Shown: positions 43,677-55,428, numbered from the stretch's first letter. The stretch: 64,000 nucleotides of DNA from Peltaster fructicola (GCA_001592805.2 CP051140.1:1551501-1615500), one strand, 5' to 3'. Program-made: numbers and translations. The notes: a model not told the origin generated them from the sequence alone.

Positions 43677-45182
43677 TGTTTCAGTCGTAATCGACGGTGT
43701 CAGAGTAAACTCTGTATGCTTCGTTGCTTTCTTCTGATGCTGTGGAAGCTGCAGATGGAGTAAGCTCTATAAGTATGCCATATCGACTCACGTGGCTATC
43801 CACTGTGATGCCTTGGCTGGCATCTGAGAATACACGAAAGTTGCGCCGGGCCAGCGTATCTGTTGCGTGTAGATGCAAGTCATCAAAGGTATGGACGCTG
43901 GTTAGAGTGACGCTCGATGATGTCGGCGTTTCCAGTCGCCGCTCCGACCACGATGGTATTGCCAAGCACAACTCGCATACTCAGTAGTCCACTCTCTCGC
44001 AATTATCTCTGCTTTCAGTCAGAGGGACGTGCTGTGGCTCATTTGCAGTACTCCATGCAGCTCGTTTGTTTCATGCTAATTTGCTGGTGCGGTACGAGGC
44101 CGTAAGTGAGGCTGGTATTCCTTGTTGCCACTCAGCACTCCGGGATGAATATCTGTCCGGCGTCCTCCCATCACGACCGGACTTCGTCCTGTCAGAGCAG
44201 GTGTTGAGCACCTTCGATGGCACGAACACAGGCAGTATTCCTGCATCCTCAAACTTAGTCTTTGATCACGAGACAGGCGCAAGCGGAACGGTACAAGCGA
44301 CAACTCAGCATCTCCAATCTGTCTTAGCAGAGGATATACGTTCACGCTTGCTGCTGTGTATGATTGCCTCATACTGTCGGATTGTCGACAAGTAATGATA
44401 ATCCAACTCGCGGATAGGCAAGGTGACGCCGCTTGCCCTCGATTGCTCACCTGTATACGACACAGGTTATGCCTGGACATATCGCTACGTTTGCGGCGTC
44501 TCTACCTTTGCTTGAAACGCACGAACGCCTCACACTTCCAAATTGCTTAGGACCGTTCGCAGAAGTTTTACGGGCATGAGTGTCGTCGGTCTTTGGCTCA
44601 TCGTCCACATGTGTGTCATACCTCGTGGCACAGTCACTGTCGATTGAACCACATCAGGGCAGTATCGAGTAATCATTGGCCAAAGCCTGTCAGCACGAAT
44701 CCTACACTTATCGGACGATGCATACGAAATGGAGAGCACCTTATCTTGGGACAATCTCGAACGCATTCCAGTCAAGACGAGAGATGCATGTATACATTCA
44801 TTACTCTGAGTACTGGACTGTACTACTGACAACATACCTCAACTTCACAGTCGTCTTTCAGATAGTTCCAATAGGTGAAGCTATTCACAATGGGTAATCC
44901 TCACGATGATCGCGAAGCTTTTCTGGAAGCACGCTAAAGAAGCTTGGTTGCAGCAGCACGTCACATCACTACTTGATCAGGCATTTCGCCGTAGCACATC
45001 AGGCGGGATCACTACCAAACATCGATACCTAACCGTTCTGATCGCCAGCACGCGACAGGAAGTGGGCGGCGATGCCGACTGGTGAGGAATACGAGCTCGT
45101 CGCTCTATCTTCATCTGCTTGATCTCTTATACTCCTTCCTCACCTTCTGCTGTCCGACCCTCATTGCTCGACCGCTCGCGCA
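43677..45182. other. Divergent intergenic region, no gene recognised
   Basis: 1.5 kb between two transporter genes transcribed away from each other. It holds both promoters. Short frames (up to about 134 codons near 44076-44480) have no recognisable content. Confidence 0.45.
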
Positions 45183-47012
45183 ATGGACACTAAAGTTGCA
45201 GCTCCAGCACATGCTGGTTCGTACTACATCAGGCCGCAACAGCGACGTCTGCACGATCGCGCAGTGCAGTTCGAGGAATACTTTCACTACGCAGAGAAGA
45301 CACGCGCAGAACAAGATAGCTTGCCGGCACCGAAAACCAACTGGGCGTCAACGCTGCTCAGAGGAAGTGTCGAAGATGACAATCAGATCGATCACACAGA
45401 CGACGCGCCTGGTGCACCATTCACAGAGAAGGAAGATGAGCGCAGACCTTCGCATGCACAGGTCAACCTGTCCAATCGTGCCAATCGCATCGAGATCACC
45501 GACAAGGAATGGACTGATGCTTCACGAGCTCTCAGGACTGCTTCCGCCGGAGCGTGCTTCTATCTCATCACAACTGACATCCTGGGCCCGTATGGAGTAG
45601 GTTTTGCCATGGGCACGCTTGGCTGGGGCCCTGGAATCGTGCTCTACACCGTCTTTGGAGGTCTCGCAGGTTACTCTGGCTATCTGCTATACCATTGCTT
45701 TCTCGGCCTGGACTCTTACGAGGTAAGTTGAATCTCAACGCCTGCGATCGACTACTAACAGCAATAGTTCCCTGTCAAGAACTACGGCGATCTTGCCTTT
45801 CGCCTGTTCGGTACGATTCCAAGACAGCTTGTCAATATCTTGCAAGCTCTTGCCTTGATACTCATCCTTGGTCAAGTCACCATTCAGAACGGGCAAGCAC
45901 TGTCCCAGGTCTCCCAGTTCAAGCTATGTTACGTCGTCTGTCCCATCATCTTCGTTGTGCTGGGATTCTTCATAGGCCAGATCAGAACTCTGCGCAATTA
46001 CGGCTTGATTGCGAACCTGGCCATCTGGCTCAATCTTCTGGTCATCTTCATATCCATGGGTGTCATGGCTCATTCGCCGCCGAACTATGCCATCAGTGTG
46101 CTTGGTTCAGCTGGCGGAGCTGTCAATCCGGACACCATCACGCCAGACGCAGATGGCAATTACCCGGATGTCATTCACTACAATGGACTTCCCGACTCTG
46201 GTAACTTCGTTGGCGCCATCAACGGTCTTATGTCTGGTGTGCTCGCTTACAGTGGCGCTCAGCTGTTCGTCGAATTCATGGCTGAGATGAGAAGACCTCG
46301 AGACTTCCTCAAGGCTATGTGGGGAGCTCAGCTCTTCATCTGGGCCGTCTACATGATCTACGGCTGCTTCGTCTACTACTATCAAGGCCAATACTCTTTC
46401 TCAGTCAGCTACCAAGGCGTCTCACCTTATGGGTGGCAGACTGCATGCAACATGCTCGGCTTCATCAGTGGCCTCATAGCTGCAGGTCTGTACGGCAACA
46501 TAGGAATCAAAGTCCTGTACAACAACGTTCTCATGGACATCTTCAACGCTCCTCCACTCACCAGCACTGTCGGCAAGATTCTGTGGGTCATCATCGTTCC
46601 TCTCTGGTGGATCATCGCTTTCATCATTGCAGCTGCTATTCCAGACTACTTTGGTTTTGTTTCGGTGATTGCTGCATCAACACTGCTGCAGTTCACTTAC
46701 AGCTTTCCTCCTATGCTCGCTCTGGGATACGATATCCGCCGCAACGCTATGCGAGTCTCGGGCGGAGGCTTCGACGCCGCCACAGGTCAGATTAACCGCA
46801 ATCTGCACGGCCTGAGATACTGGGTCAACGGCTTCTTCACTGGTGGTATCTTCCAAATTGGAATAAACGTGTGGCACGTTATCTACGCACTAGGATCCCT
46901 CGTACTGGCTGGATTGGGCATGTATGCTGCTATCGAAGCTATGATCGAGGCATTCACGGAAACGCAGCTGAACTCCTTCTCCTGCGTCTCGCCTTTGGAT
47001 CTGTCAGGATAG
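45183..47012 (+). CDS. Amino acid transporter, AAAP family
   Basis: Two exons (45183-45722, 45768-47012; 45-bp intron with branch TACTAAC) give 594 residues. A cytosolic N-terminus of about 115 residues has many charged and Asp/Glu positions. About 11 membrane helices follow, starting SAGACFYLITTDILGPYGVGF, the usual AAAP first helix with a broken centre. Later landmarks are VLAYSGAQLFVEFMAEMRRP (the helix with the conserved family break), YGNIGIKVLYNNV and PPLTSTVGKILWVI. AAAP proteins move neutral or aromatic amino acids with protons across the plasma or vacuolar membrane. The specificity cannot be read. It is convergent to a low-complexity gene, with 145 bp between stops. Confidence 0.9.
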
Positions 47013-47157
47013 CGGTGTGTGAGAAAGTAGGAGAAGAAACACTTCAAAGCTAGACGCAAGCGTAAATGCTGGATGATCAATCTCACAGACCTCAATCAAT
47101 CACATGAAAGCGTCATGATATGCATTCGCATCATCTTCGTACGCATAATATATAGCT

Positions 47158-47661
47158 CTATGTGTAGCGGTTGATCTCAGAGTTGACAGCATTGTCAATG
47201 TAGCTGTCTGCAGCCGATGGCAGACCCTCCTTGGTCATGAACTGGTTGATCTCGCCATCCACCATACCATCCATGCCGGAGGCCTTGCCGCCCTGTTGAT
47301 TGCCAGAGGTGTTGCCACCAAATCCGCTGGAACCTTGTTGCCTCTCTCCAGACTGGTTTGAATTATAGTCACTAGACTGGTTGGCATTTCCCGATTGACC
47401 TCCGAATCCACCTGACTGGTAGTTGTCGTTACCACTGCTGCGATCGAATTGTGAGTTGCCACCGCTCTGCTGGTCGTCGTAACCACCACCAGTCCTGCCA
47501 GATGACTGCTGGTTGCCGTAGTTGTCTTGTCCGCCTTGGTCACCATTGCTATCTTGTCCGCTCTGGTTGCCCTGGTAGTTGTTACCGCCAGAGCTGTTGT
47601 TCGACTGTGAGTTCATGAGGTCGGAGGCACCCTCCTTGAGCTTGTCCATAAATCCAGTCAT
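47158..47661 (-). CDS. Gly/Asn/Gln/Ser-rich low-complexity protein
   Basis: A single exon of 167 residues. A short amphipathic start (MTGFMDKLKEGASDLMNSQ) is followed by about 105 residues made almost only of Gly, Ser, Asn, Gln and Asp with scattered Tyr and Phe. The end is a possibly ordered tail (INQFMTKEGLPSAADSYID, NAVNSEINRYT). This looks prion-like or phase-separating. The two ordered ends suggest a membrane- or self-associating helix pair. I do not recognise a named family. A real gene is supported by the one long biased frame, its good start and a downstream region free of other genes. Confidence 0.7.
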   Translation of the reverse strand: MTGFMDKLKEGASDLMNSQSNNSSGGNNYQGNQSGQDSNGDQGGQDNYGNQQSSGRTGGGYDDQQSGGNSQFDRSSGNDNYQSGGFGGQSGNANQSSDYNSNQSGERQQGSSGFGGNTSGNQQGGKASGMDGMVDGEINQFMTKEGLPSAADSYIDNAVNSEINRYT

Positions 47662-48141
47662 CTTGAGTGTGTATCTGAAAGGTTGGAACTGTAAGAGAAT
47701 GTCTGTTCAATTGGTTGTAGATGGAGTGTTTCTCAAGAATGGAGATGGTCGTAGGATTTCTTTATTGTATCCCGCATCGTCGTAAGCGAAGCAACAATGA
47801 CGTTGTGGGCGTGGAGGTATGATGCAAGACCCACCATCAATTGTCCAGTGATGATCAGAGTGCTACTGCGAACTTGATCAAGGCTAGCCAAGAGAATCAA
47901 GCATTCAGAGCAAAGCTTGGCTGGGATGCATGCGGCCGGCAGTTACTCAAAGGCCTTGGTCGTCCAGAGTTCATCGGTGAGCGTGCAATGTATCCCACAA
48001 ACGGAGAATAAGGCTGTTGCGTTAGACGAGCATGACCTTCTGAGATATGCTGAGAACCATTACTTCGATCGATCATCTTCTCCAAAGGCCCTCCGAAGTG
48101 ACAATGTGCCTGGGTGGTGTATGCTCTCGGGAAGATGTGCC
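47662..48141. other. Intergenic region, nothing recognised
   Basis: 480 bp between two minus-strand genes; it must hold the promoter of the low-complexity gene. No distinct element seen. Confidence 0.45.
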
Positions 48142-49685
48142 TCAATGACGTCCGTTCGACTTGGCTGTCTTGTCGTCCATAACACTGTCAGCTTTCTCGT
48201 GGTCGTGATCGTGATTCTCATGTTCATGATTGTCATTGTGATCGTGGTCGTGAGTGTGCATCTCAGCCTGCGTGCCCTTCCGATCATTCGCGAATTGGTC
48301 TACGAATGGCGCAGACTGTTGCGCAGTTCTGGCCGTGAAATTGACAGCCACCTTGTGCACTCCACGGACAGCTCCAATGACCTTCTTGCGTAGAAAAGTC
48401 TCGACTTCAGCCTGTTCGAGCAATGTCCACTCGCCTGGAGCAACAACCTCAACGTCGACTAAGAAGTTCTGTCCGCTCTTGATGCCTCGTACTCCTGCAA
48501 TGTCGACGTCTCCTTTCCACGCCTGTATTGCTTGCTTGGCTGCAGTGCTCACACTCTCTTGCACCTCCTTATCGAAAGCCACATCTGCCAGCTCCAATAG
48601 TGCCGACTTCGTGTTCCCCCAGCCAGCCTGCACGATCATACCACTGATGAGGAGACCACCTATCGGGTCGAGCCAATGGGCATTGGTGAAGAAGTGACTG
48701 GCGCAGATGGTGACCAGGGCAACGATTGCTGTAAGACTGTCGACACGATGGTGGTAGGCATTGCTCTCGAGAACGTTGCTTCGTCTTTCCTTCGCAATCT
48801 TCATGGTCGCGCGGTATAGCCATTCCTTGATAATGATACTACCTCCCGCCAGCCACGCCGCATTTATGTTTGGCCCAAAGTCTTGCACGCCGTGGGAGTG
48901 ATCATGGCCATGACCGCCGATGATAGGTATGTGGGAGAGAATGTGCGACAGCTCGGGAAAGAATTGTTGTGTAAGGGCGATCAAAGCCTGTCCGCCGATG
49001 GCGAGACCACCAGTCAAGAGAATGCCAGACACAGCGAGTGCGCCCAGTGATTCAACCTTGCCATAGCCAAAAGGGAAGTCTGGAGACGGAGGGCGGAGTG
49101 AGTAGGATATGGTAGCTAACGTCATGATATCTGATACCAGATCAGTGAGCGCATGAAGCGCATCGGCTTGCAGTCTGCAGTATGGTCAATTGTGTCGCGT
49201 GACCATCTTGGACTCACTCACGCTTTCGAGTTGAAGTAATACCCTCCGGCACCTTTTGCAACGGCCATTCCAAGGTTAACGAACAATCCGATCCTCGTTA
49301 TCCTTACCGCCGGGTCGTTCTTGTCTGTGCTCGTGAGGAGGGAGTTGTCATGAGGGTGATGTCCATGGGAATGACCCATGTGGGAACGCTTCTGATGCCC
49401 GTTGACTAGTCCATCGTGGCCCATGGTGAAAGCATTCGTGGCTAGGGATGGCGCTCGTGAGAAGTGTACGATGTGCGACCACTGGTGTGGTGACCTCAAC
49501 GGCCTGGTGGAGGAGGAACGAGTCTGAGCCGCTGAAGTTGTGTCTGTCTGCAATACTCGTCGCTGCTGTCTGCTGTTGTGACTGTTGTTTGTCGCGGAGA
49601 GGAAGACGCGTGTCAAGCGAATGGTGGACGATGTAAGCAACGTGTTACATGTCAGTAAGGGACGCCGCGAGGTAAGAAGCCTCAT
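48142..49685 (-). CDS. Mitochondrial cation diffusion facilitator (MMT1/MMT2-like metal transporter)
   Basis: Two exons (49685-49222, 49174-48142; 47-bp intron) give 498 residues. The chosen ATG at 49685 starts an Arg/Ser/Thr-rich, acid-poor leader (MRLLTSRRPLLTCN...), typical of mitochondrial targeting; further upstream codons in frame are not ATG. The CDF metal site is in ADALHALTDLVSD and in SNAYHHRVDSLTA. Six membrane helices and a C-terminal cytoplasmic-type domain (DVEVVAPGEWTLLEQAEVE) follow. His-rich stretches lie before helix 1 (HMGHSHGHHPH), between helices (HGHDHSHG) and at the C-terminus. Yeast Mmt1/2 move iron out of mitochondria. The His-rich loops would also suit zinc. Confidence 0.9.
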
Positions 49686-50014
49686 TAAGAATATGCCGCC
49701 GGCTGAGGGGCTTCGTATTCTATGCAACGGTCAATGCAGCGACACATCGGATGCGCGGGTCGCAACCTATGCTGGAAGAGTGGCCTGGCGCTTCGATAGG
49801 CCTTGGATATACAGTTCTATAACCTCTTCTTGCCCTCAAAGACGAATATCTTGAGCCACTTAGTCATAGGCGCAGCTTGGACGGCTGCTGCCGGACGTTG
49901 CTCTAGCGCGATACGTGACATGCAAGGCTGGGATCAAGACGACAGAGCAAATGTAATCGTGAATTGTACAGAATTTCATTATATTGTTACAGGTCATATC
50001 ACGTAGGGATGGTC
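49686..50014. other. Intergenic region, nothing recognised
   Basis: 329 bp between the start of the MMT-like gene and the 3' end of the Myb/SANT gene, both on the minus strand. It holds the MMT-like promoter; nothing specific was seen. Confidence 0.45.
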
Positions 50015-50906
50015 TCAGACCTCAGTGGGTGCGAGAACAGACTGGATGCTGATGCCGCGCTGTGGCGCTCTCGTAAGCTGTGGCGCAGAACGATAGTCTG
50101 TGGTAGAATATTCAGGATGAAGTGATCGTGGTGGGACATCAATGGTCCGGCGATGTTGCGTGATTGGTGGTGGTGGCCTGTACATGGGAATGGCAATGGG
50201 AAGGCTCTGAGATCGAGCGTGGTCCATGTAGCTCTGGGAAGCTTGTTGTGGACGAGGACATGAGCCGGACCAGGTGGTGGCACTTTTGTTGGTGATTGTG
50301 GACGGTCCGGCATCGTCGCCTACCTCCATCTCAGCGTCCGAGCCTAAGCCGATACCAGAATCGCTGTGGTGATCAGAATTACCTGAGCCTGGTTCCTCGA
50401 ATGATCCACTGTAGCTGGCTGAAGCTCGGCGGTGTGCTGTGCGAGCAGTCGACTGAAGTGTCTTGAGGCCCTTCTCCATGCACTAGCAGAGTCAGTGTCG
50501 TCTTTTAGGACCGCCCTGAGAATCTTACCTTTGCTTCGACGACGTTCCACCTCTCGCCAAGCCTAGCCGCGAGGACTTCCCACATCTCTCGTCGACATGA
50601 CATATACTCTTGAGCAAGGAGCTCGAGTTTCTGGGAGTCCCAGTCCTCTGCATGTCGTCGCTCGACAAGTCTCTCATGTCGCTTCCGACAAGCATTGGCA
50701 GTTTTGTTTGGAAAGTGGCGGCTGGCTATTGGTTGCCAGTTGAGGCCTGACGCTCTAGCATGTAGTAGAATCTCGTCGTCTGCAGGACTCCAAATTGCTG
50801 CACTTCTTGTTGTAGATGCCGATGGCTGTACTGCTTGGGCTTGAGGATAAGGTGCACCTGCCCAATGCATGCTGTTGGTGGATGGAGCTTTGGACTCCTT
50901 AGGCAT
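50015..50906 (-). CDS. Myb/SANT-like DNA-binding protein
   Basis: Two exons (50906-50529, 50482-50015; 46-bp intron) give 281 residues. One Myb-like repeat is clear: WSPADDEILLHARASGLNWQ with IASRHFPNKTANACRKRHERL. A second helical part follows (KLELLAQEYMSCRREMWE, VLAARLGERWNVVEAK), resembling a degenerate second repeat that ends at the intron. The remainder is Ser/Pro-rich and probably disordered. It is likely a transcription regulator; the targets are unknown. An ATG 27 bp upstream (50933) is in frame; MPKESKAP was preferred because the upstream extension is not typical. Confidence 0.85.
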
Positions 50907-51964
50907 TATGCGTATATTACTATGATGAAGCATTCGTGTATGTTCGTATGATTGGTTTAAGGACGCCTTGTGATGCTGTATGCTGGATAATGAATGATAA
51001 GAATGCCTGTCCCTCGTTTGACGAGATTAGATGCTGGTACCAGACCGCAAAGTATGAAACAGAAACCCAAATGAAACAAGGAAATAAGGACAAGAAGTGG
51101 TAGGTTTGTAGGACACAGTCCGTGAATGCTCTGAACAGGAAGAAAGGCTGGTCAGTGGCGAGGTCAACCCTATATAAGCAGGTCTGAGGTCTCATGGCCG
51201 TATGCCTCGATCGTAAACGAGACCAGAGGGTGAAACATCCCGCAGGTCGCTCGGCTATTGACATTTCGTGCATTCGTTCGTCTCAGTATGGCTTGAAACG
51301 GTGAGGTACGAGCGCTTCTCCAGAAATCAAGAGGCACGAGACGGGGCAGAAGGATGACTGGCCAGAGTCATGGTGCACAACGATGGTCGAAGATGTTCGA
51401 CGATGGAGAGTCAAGGCGAGCCGCCTGCCAGATCTATTCTCAGGCCGGTCCTGCGCGAAATGAGGCTCGATGAAGCTGGTCGGCGCGTAGGTCTGGGTCT
51501 GTTCAGCGGCTATCTCTGGGTTACCGTGTAGGTGACCTCCGAGGTCCACGATCGACCCACTCTCTCTATAGCGATAAGGCAAACAGTGCGCTTCTTTGAC
51601 ACGTCCGAAGGCCAGTAGGGCGAGTCATGAAAAGTATGCTTGGTGGACTTTGGCGCCCGGACGCCTGAAGACGATGGCAGTGGCTAAGCGCCGACTTCTG
51701 GGAGGCGCTTTGCAATGCCAAGAGACCTTGCAGTGTACCGTCGGCGAGCAGACTGGAATAGTCATTCCGTTCTCGCTGTCTGCTGCGATTTCCTTGGACA
51801 TTCGATGGCGTTGATGAGGCAGACAACGGAGAACAAGATCGTCAATGTTTTGATGATGTCCTCTAGTGAAGCTAATCCTAATTTGGCAGAATGTTGTGCA
51901 TCAGAACATAGTACGCGATTGTAAGCTGTCTCACAACACTCTCCACACTCTGCGCGCGGCCGAC
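50907..51964. other. Divergent intergenic region, no gene recognised
   Basis: 1.06 kb between divergent starts of the Myb/SANT gene and NNF1. No gene or repeat was recognised. Both promoters lie here. Confidence 0.45.
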
Positions 51965-52698
51965 ATGAGCGATGACGGCATCTCCACTGCAATGGAAGGT
52001 GTACAGACAACAGCTACAACAGAGGTGGCGCCGCAAGTCACAGCTACACCAGGACCTCGAGCAGCGGCACTGCAACGACTCTACTCGGATGCCACCACGC
52101 ACGTTCTGAAGACATGCAGCTACAAGTCCTTCGCCAGCTGTTTTCCCAGCCCAGCACATGCAAGACCAGACATCTTGAAAGACTTGCACAAACAATTCAC
52201 GACCGATCTTGGACGACAAATGCGCCTCAACTTTGATGTAATCCTGCAGGATAGCGATGTCGTGCAGAGGCTTAATGAGCTTGACTATCTCATCGACGAC
52301 GCGAAGAGGAAGAGAGCAAAAGCGATCGAGGAGGCACACGGGGAGGTGTTGCAGCATCCTATAGCGTAAGTTGAGAGGTCTTTGCGAGTCAAAATGCTTA
52401 TTGTCGAGGCAGATCACACACGTTACCAGCACGAGAGCTCTATCTGGCTCATCTCGCACCATCACTGTCGCAGATGTCACAAGCGTTGAGTGAGCAGCAA
52501 GACGGTCTTGCGAACGAAAACGTCCAGCTTCTACAGGCAGTGATGCAACAACGACGGCAGATAAAAGAGCTCATGGAAGGGTTAGAGACGACTGTAGCAC
52601 ATCTCGAGCAAGCCGCGACCATGCTCAGCACCGAAGATGTTGACAAGCTCCGCGATGAGGTGCGCAATGCAGATGAAGAGATGAGAGCCACGACATGA
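51965..52698 (+). CDS. NNF1: Kinetochore MIND/Mis12 complex subunit NNF1
   Basis: Two exons (51965-52365, 52413-52698; 47-bp intron) give 228 residues. The block PGPRAAALQRLYSDATTHVL with KTCSYKSFASCFPSPA is the NNF1 head. VVQRLNELDYLIDDAKRK begins a coiled coil that resumes after the splice (LAHLAPSLSQMSQAL, then VQLLQAVMQQRRQIKELMEG). Together with Mis12, Dsn1 and Nsl1, NNF1 links CENP-C at the inner kinetochore to Ndc80. The Thr/Ala/Val-rich first 30 residues are typical of fungal members. The junction is supported by phase and by helix continuity. Confidence 0.9.
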
Positions 52699-52891
52699 TT
52701 ACCCGCATCACATGATACCCAGGACAGGCAGGCGTTACAAATGGTGACTTCTCTATCATTATCGTTTCTACGCTGGAACGCTGCTACATACAGCGACAGT
52801 AAGCAATCTCATTGAGGGTATATCGCGAGCATGAACCACTCTATCGGAATTCAAAGACGTTGTGAAAATCGTGTCCTGGGTCAAGTCTCCT

Positions 52892-54772
52892 TTATTTGTC
52901 CTTTCTGTCATCGTCCGGCACAGCCTGTGTCCGAGCACCACCGTCGATTGACTGTCCGGAAAGATCAGCTGAGAACCGGACGTTCTTCAGCTCCAAGCCA
53001 GGTGTGGTCGCTCCTGGTGTCATCAAACCTGGCGTCAGCATATCCTCGAACATGCCTCCTCGTCCATCACTGTCCAGCGTCGAGTCAATACTGTTGCCAC
53101 GACGATGCATGTTGTCGTCCAGAGCTGCGGATCCTAGATCGAGCGCAGTCGCCTTGCCTTCACCATCGATCGAGCCGTCAACGCTTTGTGCTACGCCTTG
53201 TGGACCATTCGGCGAGCCTAGCGGAGTGTTGATGCTGCCAGTGCCATCTTCACCACGCATATCTGGACTCTTTGACAACCGCTCAACCTGCTTGCGAAGC
53301 TCGTTGAGCTCTTTCTCCATTCGTCGGCCAAAGACATCGATGTAGTAGGTTGCACCATTCCAGCTTGCCCAGCTGAGTACGACCATCATGAAAGTAGCAC
53401 TTGCCCATCGTGACCAGAACCATATTGGACAGGGACTGAGTGTGAGTAGTGCATACACGTACTGGATCATCATGAAGATTGGCTCCTGGTAGATGTCAGG
53501 GAAGCCAAGGACGAATTTGCCCAGGAAATTGGCACGATATGAACGTCGCAGCCAGGTGAAAGATGTCGGTCGTCCAGCAGCAATCTGGGCTCGCTTGCGC
53601 ACGGTGATGAGGAAGTGATATGATAGCTGCCAGAACGCGTATGGCAGAGTGGCCCATACAATCATGTCAAGCAGCCTGTAGTGTTCCGGAGACCCGGGGA
53701 GCGAGTATTTGATTGTGTAGATAGCTGGGAAGCGCTCTTGCTGCATCTCCTTCGGTATCAGGTGCACCAGGACGTGCAGAGTGGCGCATGGCATAATGTG
53801 AATGAACAGACTGGTGACCTTGTCGAGACTGTGGAATACCAGACTATTTCTCCACATGATGATAGCAATTGCATTGTTGCCGAACGCCAAACAATAGGTG
53901 CTGATGAGCAACCTCTTGCTCTGCGGATAGAACCAGATCGATAGCACGAGGAGTAGGTTGACAAAATAGCAGAGGTCGGCGAGGAAATAATGCAGACCAA
54001 TCTTGTGGTAGTTGTACCATCTGATAGGCATGAAGTATGCCAGTTGTACAGTGTACCAGATGTGGAACCACTCTGGATATGCGCCGATGAGGTATCCTGA
54101 GATGAAGATATTGAGCACAGCAGTAACGAACGATATCTTCTCTTTCAAGGTGACTGTCTTTGCGTTGTTCCATCTTCTGCCCAGCCGATCGACTGTCTCT
54201 TTCATGCGCCTGCGATACTTTTGCAGCTGCTCTTCTGGTGGCGGCACACGCTTGCGCCATTCGTCCACGAGATTATTCCTACTTGACATTGCACGCTGTG
54301 TGAGCTTTCGTCTTTGCGCGCGCACTTTGTCTGCTCGTTGCGAAATGGCATTCTGCATGCGCTCAAGCCGTTGAGGTAGGGCAAGATTCTCCAGTATGTC
54401 GAACATGCTCAGCCTGTCAACAGGCGGGAAATTGTCATTGCCGAAGGCATCGAAGCTGCCATCGAGGTCTGAACCTGTCGTCGAGCGTGCGCCTGGGGTG
54501 CCTGGTGTTGTGAGACCACTGTAGGAACCTTGCGCTGTCAAATAGTCGCCGCCGCTACTCAGATTTCGTTTGTGTGAGGGCTTGCCGTCTGTGATGCCTG
54601 ATGCATCCTCCTCTTGACCGCCTCCCATCTTGGTGCTGCTGTATGCTCCTTTGTCGTCGTCGTACTCTGAGCTGAAGTCTGAATCGTGCTCCTCGTCAAC
54701 AAGATCTAAATAAGAGGAACCGTGGCCAGCATAGTATGGTCGTCGAAGAGAGGAATGGTGGTTAAGTGCCAT
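52892..54772 (-). CDS. GPC1: Glycerophosphocholine acyltransferase GPC1
   Basis: A single exon of 626 residues. The start is the ATG at 54772 (MALNHHSSLRR); the frame is open upstream but without an ATG. A disordered acidic N-terminus leads to LSMFDILENLALPQRLERMQ and a basic coiled region. The GPC1/DUF2838 core then spans roughly 240-510 with about eight membrane helices, including WFHIWYTVQLAYFMPIRWYN, LVHLIPKEMQQERFP and FLGKFVLGFPDIYQEPIFMM. The enzyme transfers an acyl group to glycerophosphocholine to make lyso-PC, the first step of PC resynthesis in the ER. The C-terminal 110 residues are low-complexity and Gly/Asp/Ser-rich. Confidence 0.93.
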   Translation of the reverse strand: MALNHHSSLRRPYYAGHGSSYLDLVDEEHDSDFSSEYDDDKGAYSSTKMGGGQEEDASGITDGKPSHKRNLSSGGDYLTAQGSYSGLTTPGTPGARSTTGSDLDGSFDAFGNDNFPPVDRLSMFDILENLALPQRLERMQNAISQRADKVRAQRRKLTQRAMSSRNNLVDEWRKRVPPPEEQLQKYRRRMKETVDRLGRRWNNAKTVTLKEKISFVTAVLNIFISGYLIGAYPEWFHIWYTVQLAYFMPIRWYNYHKIGLHYFLADLCYFVNLLLVLSIWFYPQSKRLLISTYCLAFGNNAIAIIMWRNSLVFHSLDKVTSLFIHIMPCATLHVLVHLIPKEMQQERFPAIYTIKYSLPGSPEHYRLLDMIVWATLPYAFWQLSYHFLITVRKRAQIAAGRPTSFTWLRRSYRANFLGKFVLGFPDIYQEPIFMMIQYVYALLTLSPCPIWFWSRWASATFMMVVLSWASWNGATYYIDVFGRRMEKELNELRKQVERLSKSPDMRGEDGTGSINTPLGSPNGPQGVAQSVDGSIDGEGKATALDLGSAALDDNMHRRGNSIDSTLDSDGRGGMFEDMLTPGLMTPGATTPGLELKNVRFSADLSGQSIDGGARTQAVPDDDRKDK

Positions 54773-55428
54773 CAGCGCGAGAGGTGTTATCAAAGCGCGT
54801 GCCAGCACAGACACATGTGACCCGACGTCAGCGACTGGAAGGGCCTCGCTACGCGCGAAGGTACTGGCTGATACTGCTGAGAGGGGCAGCAGGACTAGTG
54901 CTGGGAGAGAAGCAGAATATGAGCAATGGATGTACGATGACTATGCAGCCGCTGTACAGCATATGCCTTCGTCGAGCAAGTCTGTTGAACGCAACACGCA
55001 TGCGTTTTCTTGCAATTGGTTGGTTGAAAGCTGAAAGGTAGCTTGACGATCCGGAGAGCAACCTGCCGAGGCCGTCACAACTAGGTCACGATCGATTAGA
55101 GCAAGATGGTGCTTTGGGCATGAGTCGGACGCCCAGATATGATTCAAAACGTGATTCTTTGGCTTGGAAGCCATAAAGCTTCCAACTTGATCTTCCAAGA
55201 GTTCGTGAGGCAGTGACGTCGGTAGCTGTATCCACTTTCTGGACTCTTTGTTAGTGAGGCTCTGCATGTGCGCGCTACTTGTCGCGCGTGGGATGCGGGA
55301 ACGCGCTCTCATCGCGTCCCATAAACACTACACTGTCGCAGAGCATCAAACATTTCATCTTGCACCTGAAATATGACAACCTGAGCAGCATCGTATCATC
55401 GGTCGAGTAGCATACTCGCATAAGCAAT
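54773..55428. promoter_or_regulatory. Divergent promoter region of GPC1 and SMC1 with a CGCG cluster
   Basis: 656 bp between the two starts. At 55269-55320, CGCG occurs five times (overlapping occurrences included), with hexamers one base away from the MCB element ACGCGT: GCGCGT, ACGCGC and TCGCGT. These lie about 110-160 bp before the SMC1 ATG. In yeast, MCB sites bound by MBF drive cohesin genes at G1/S, so the position is suggestive. Confidence 0.4.

Noticed and set aside
54773-54814. Upstream extension of GPC1 by 14 codons
   Set aside because: The first codon there is not ATG; the first true ATG in frame is at 54772.
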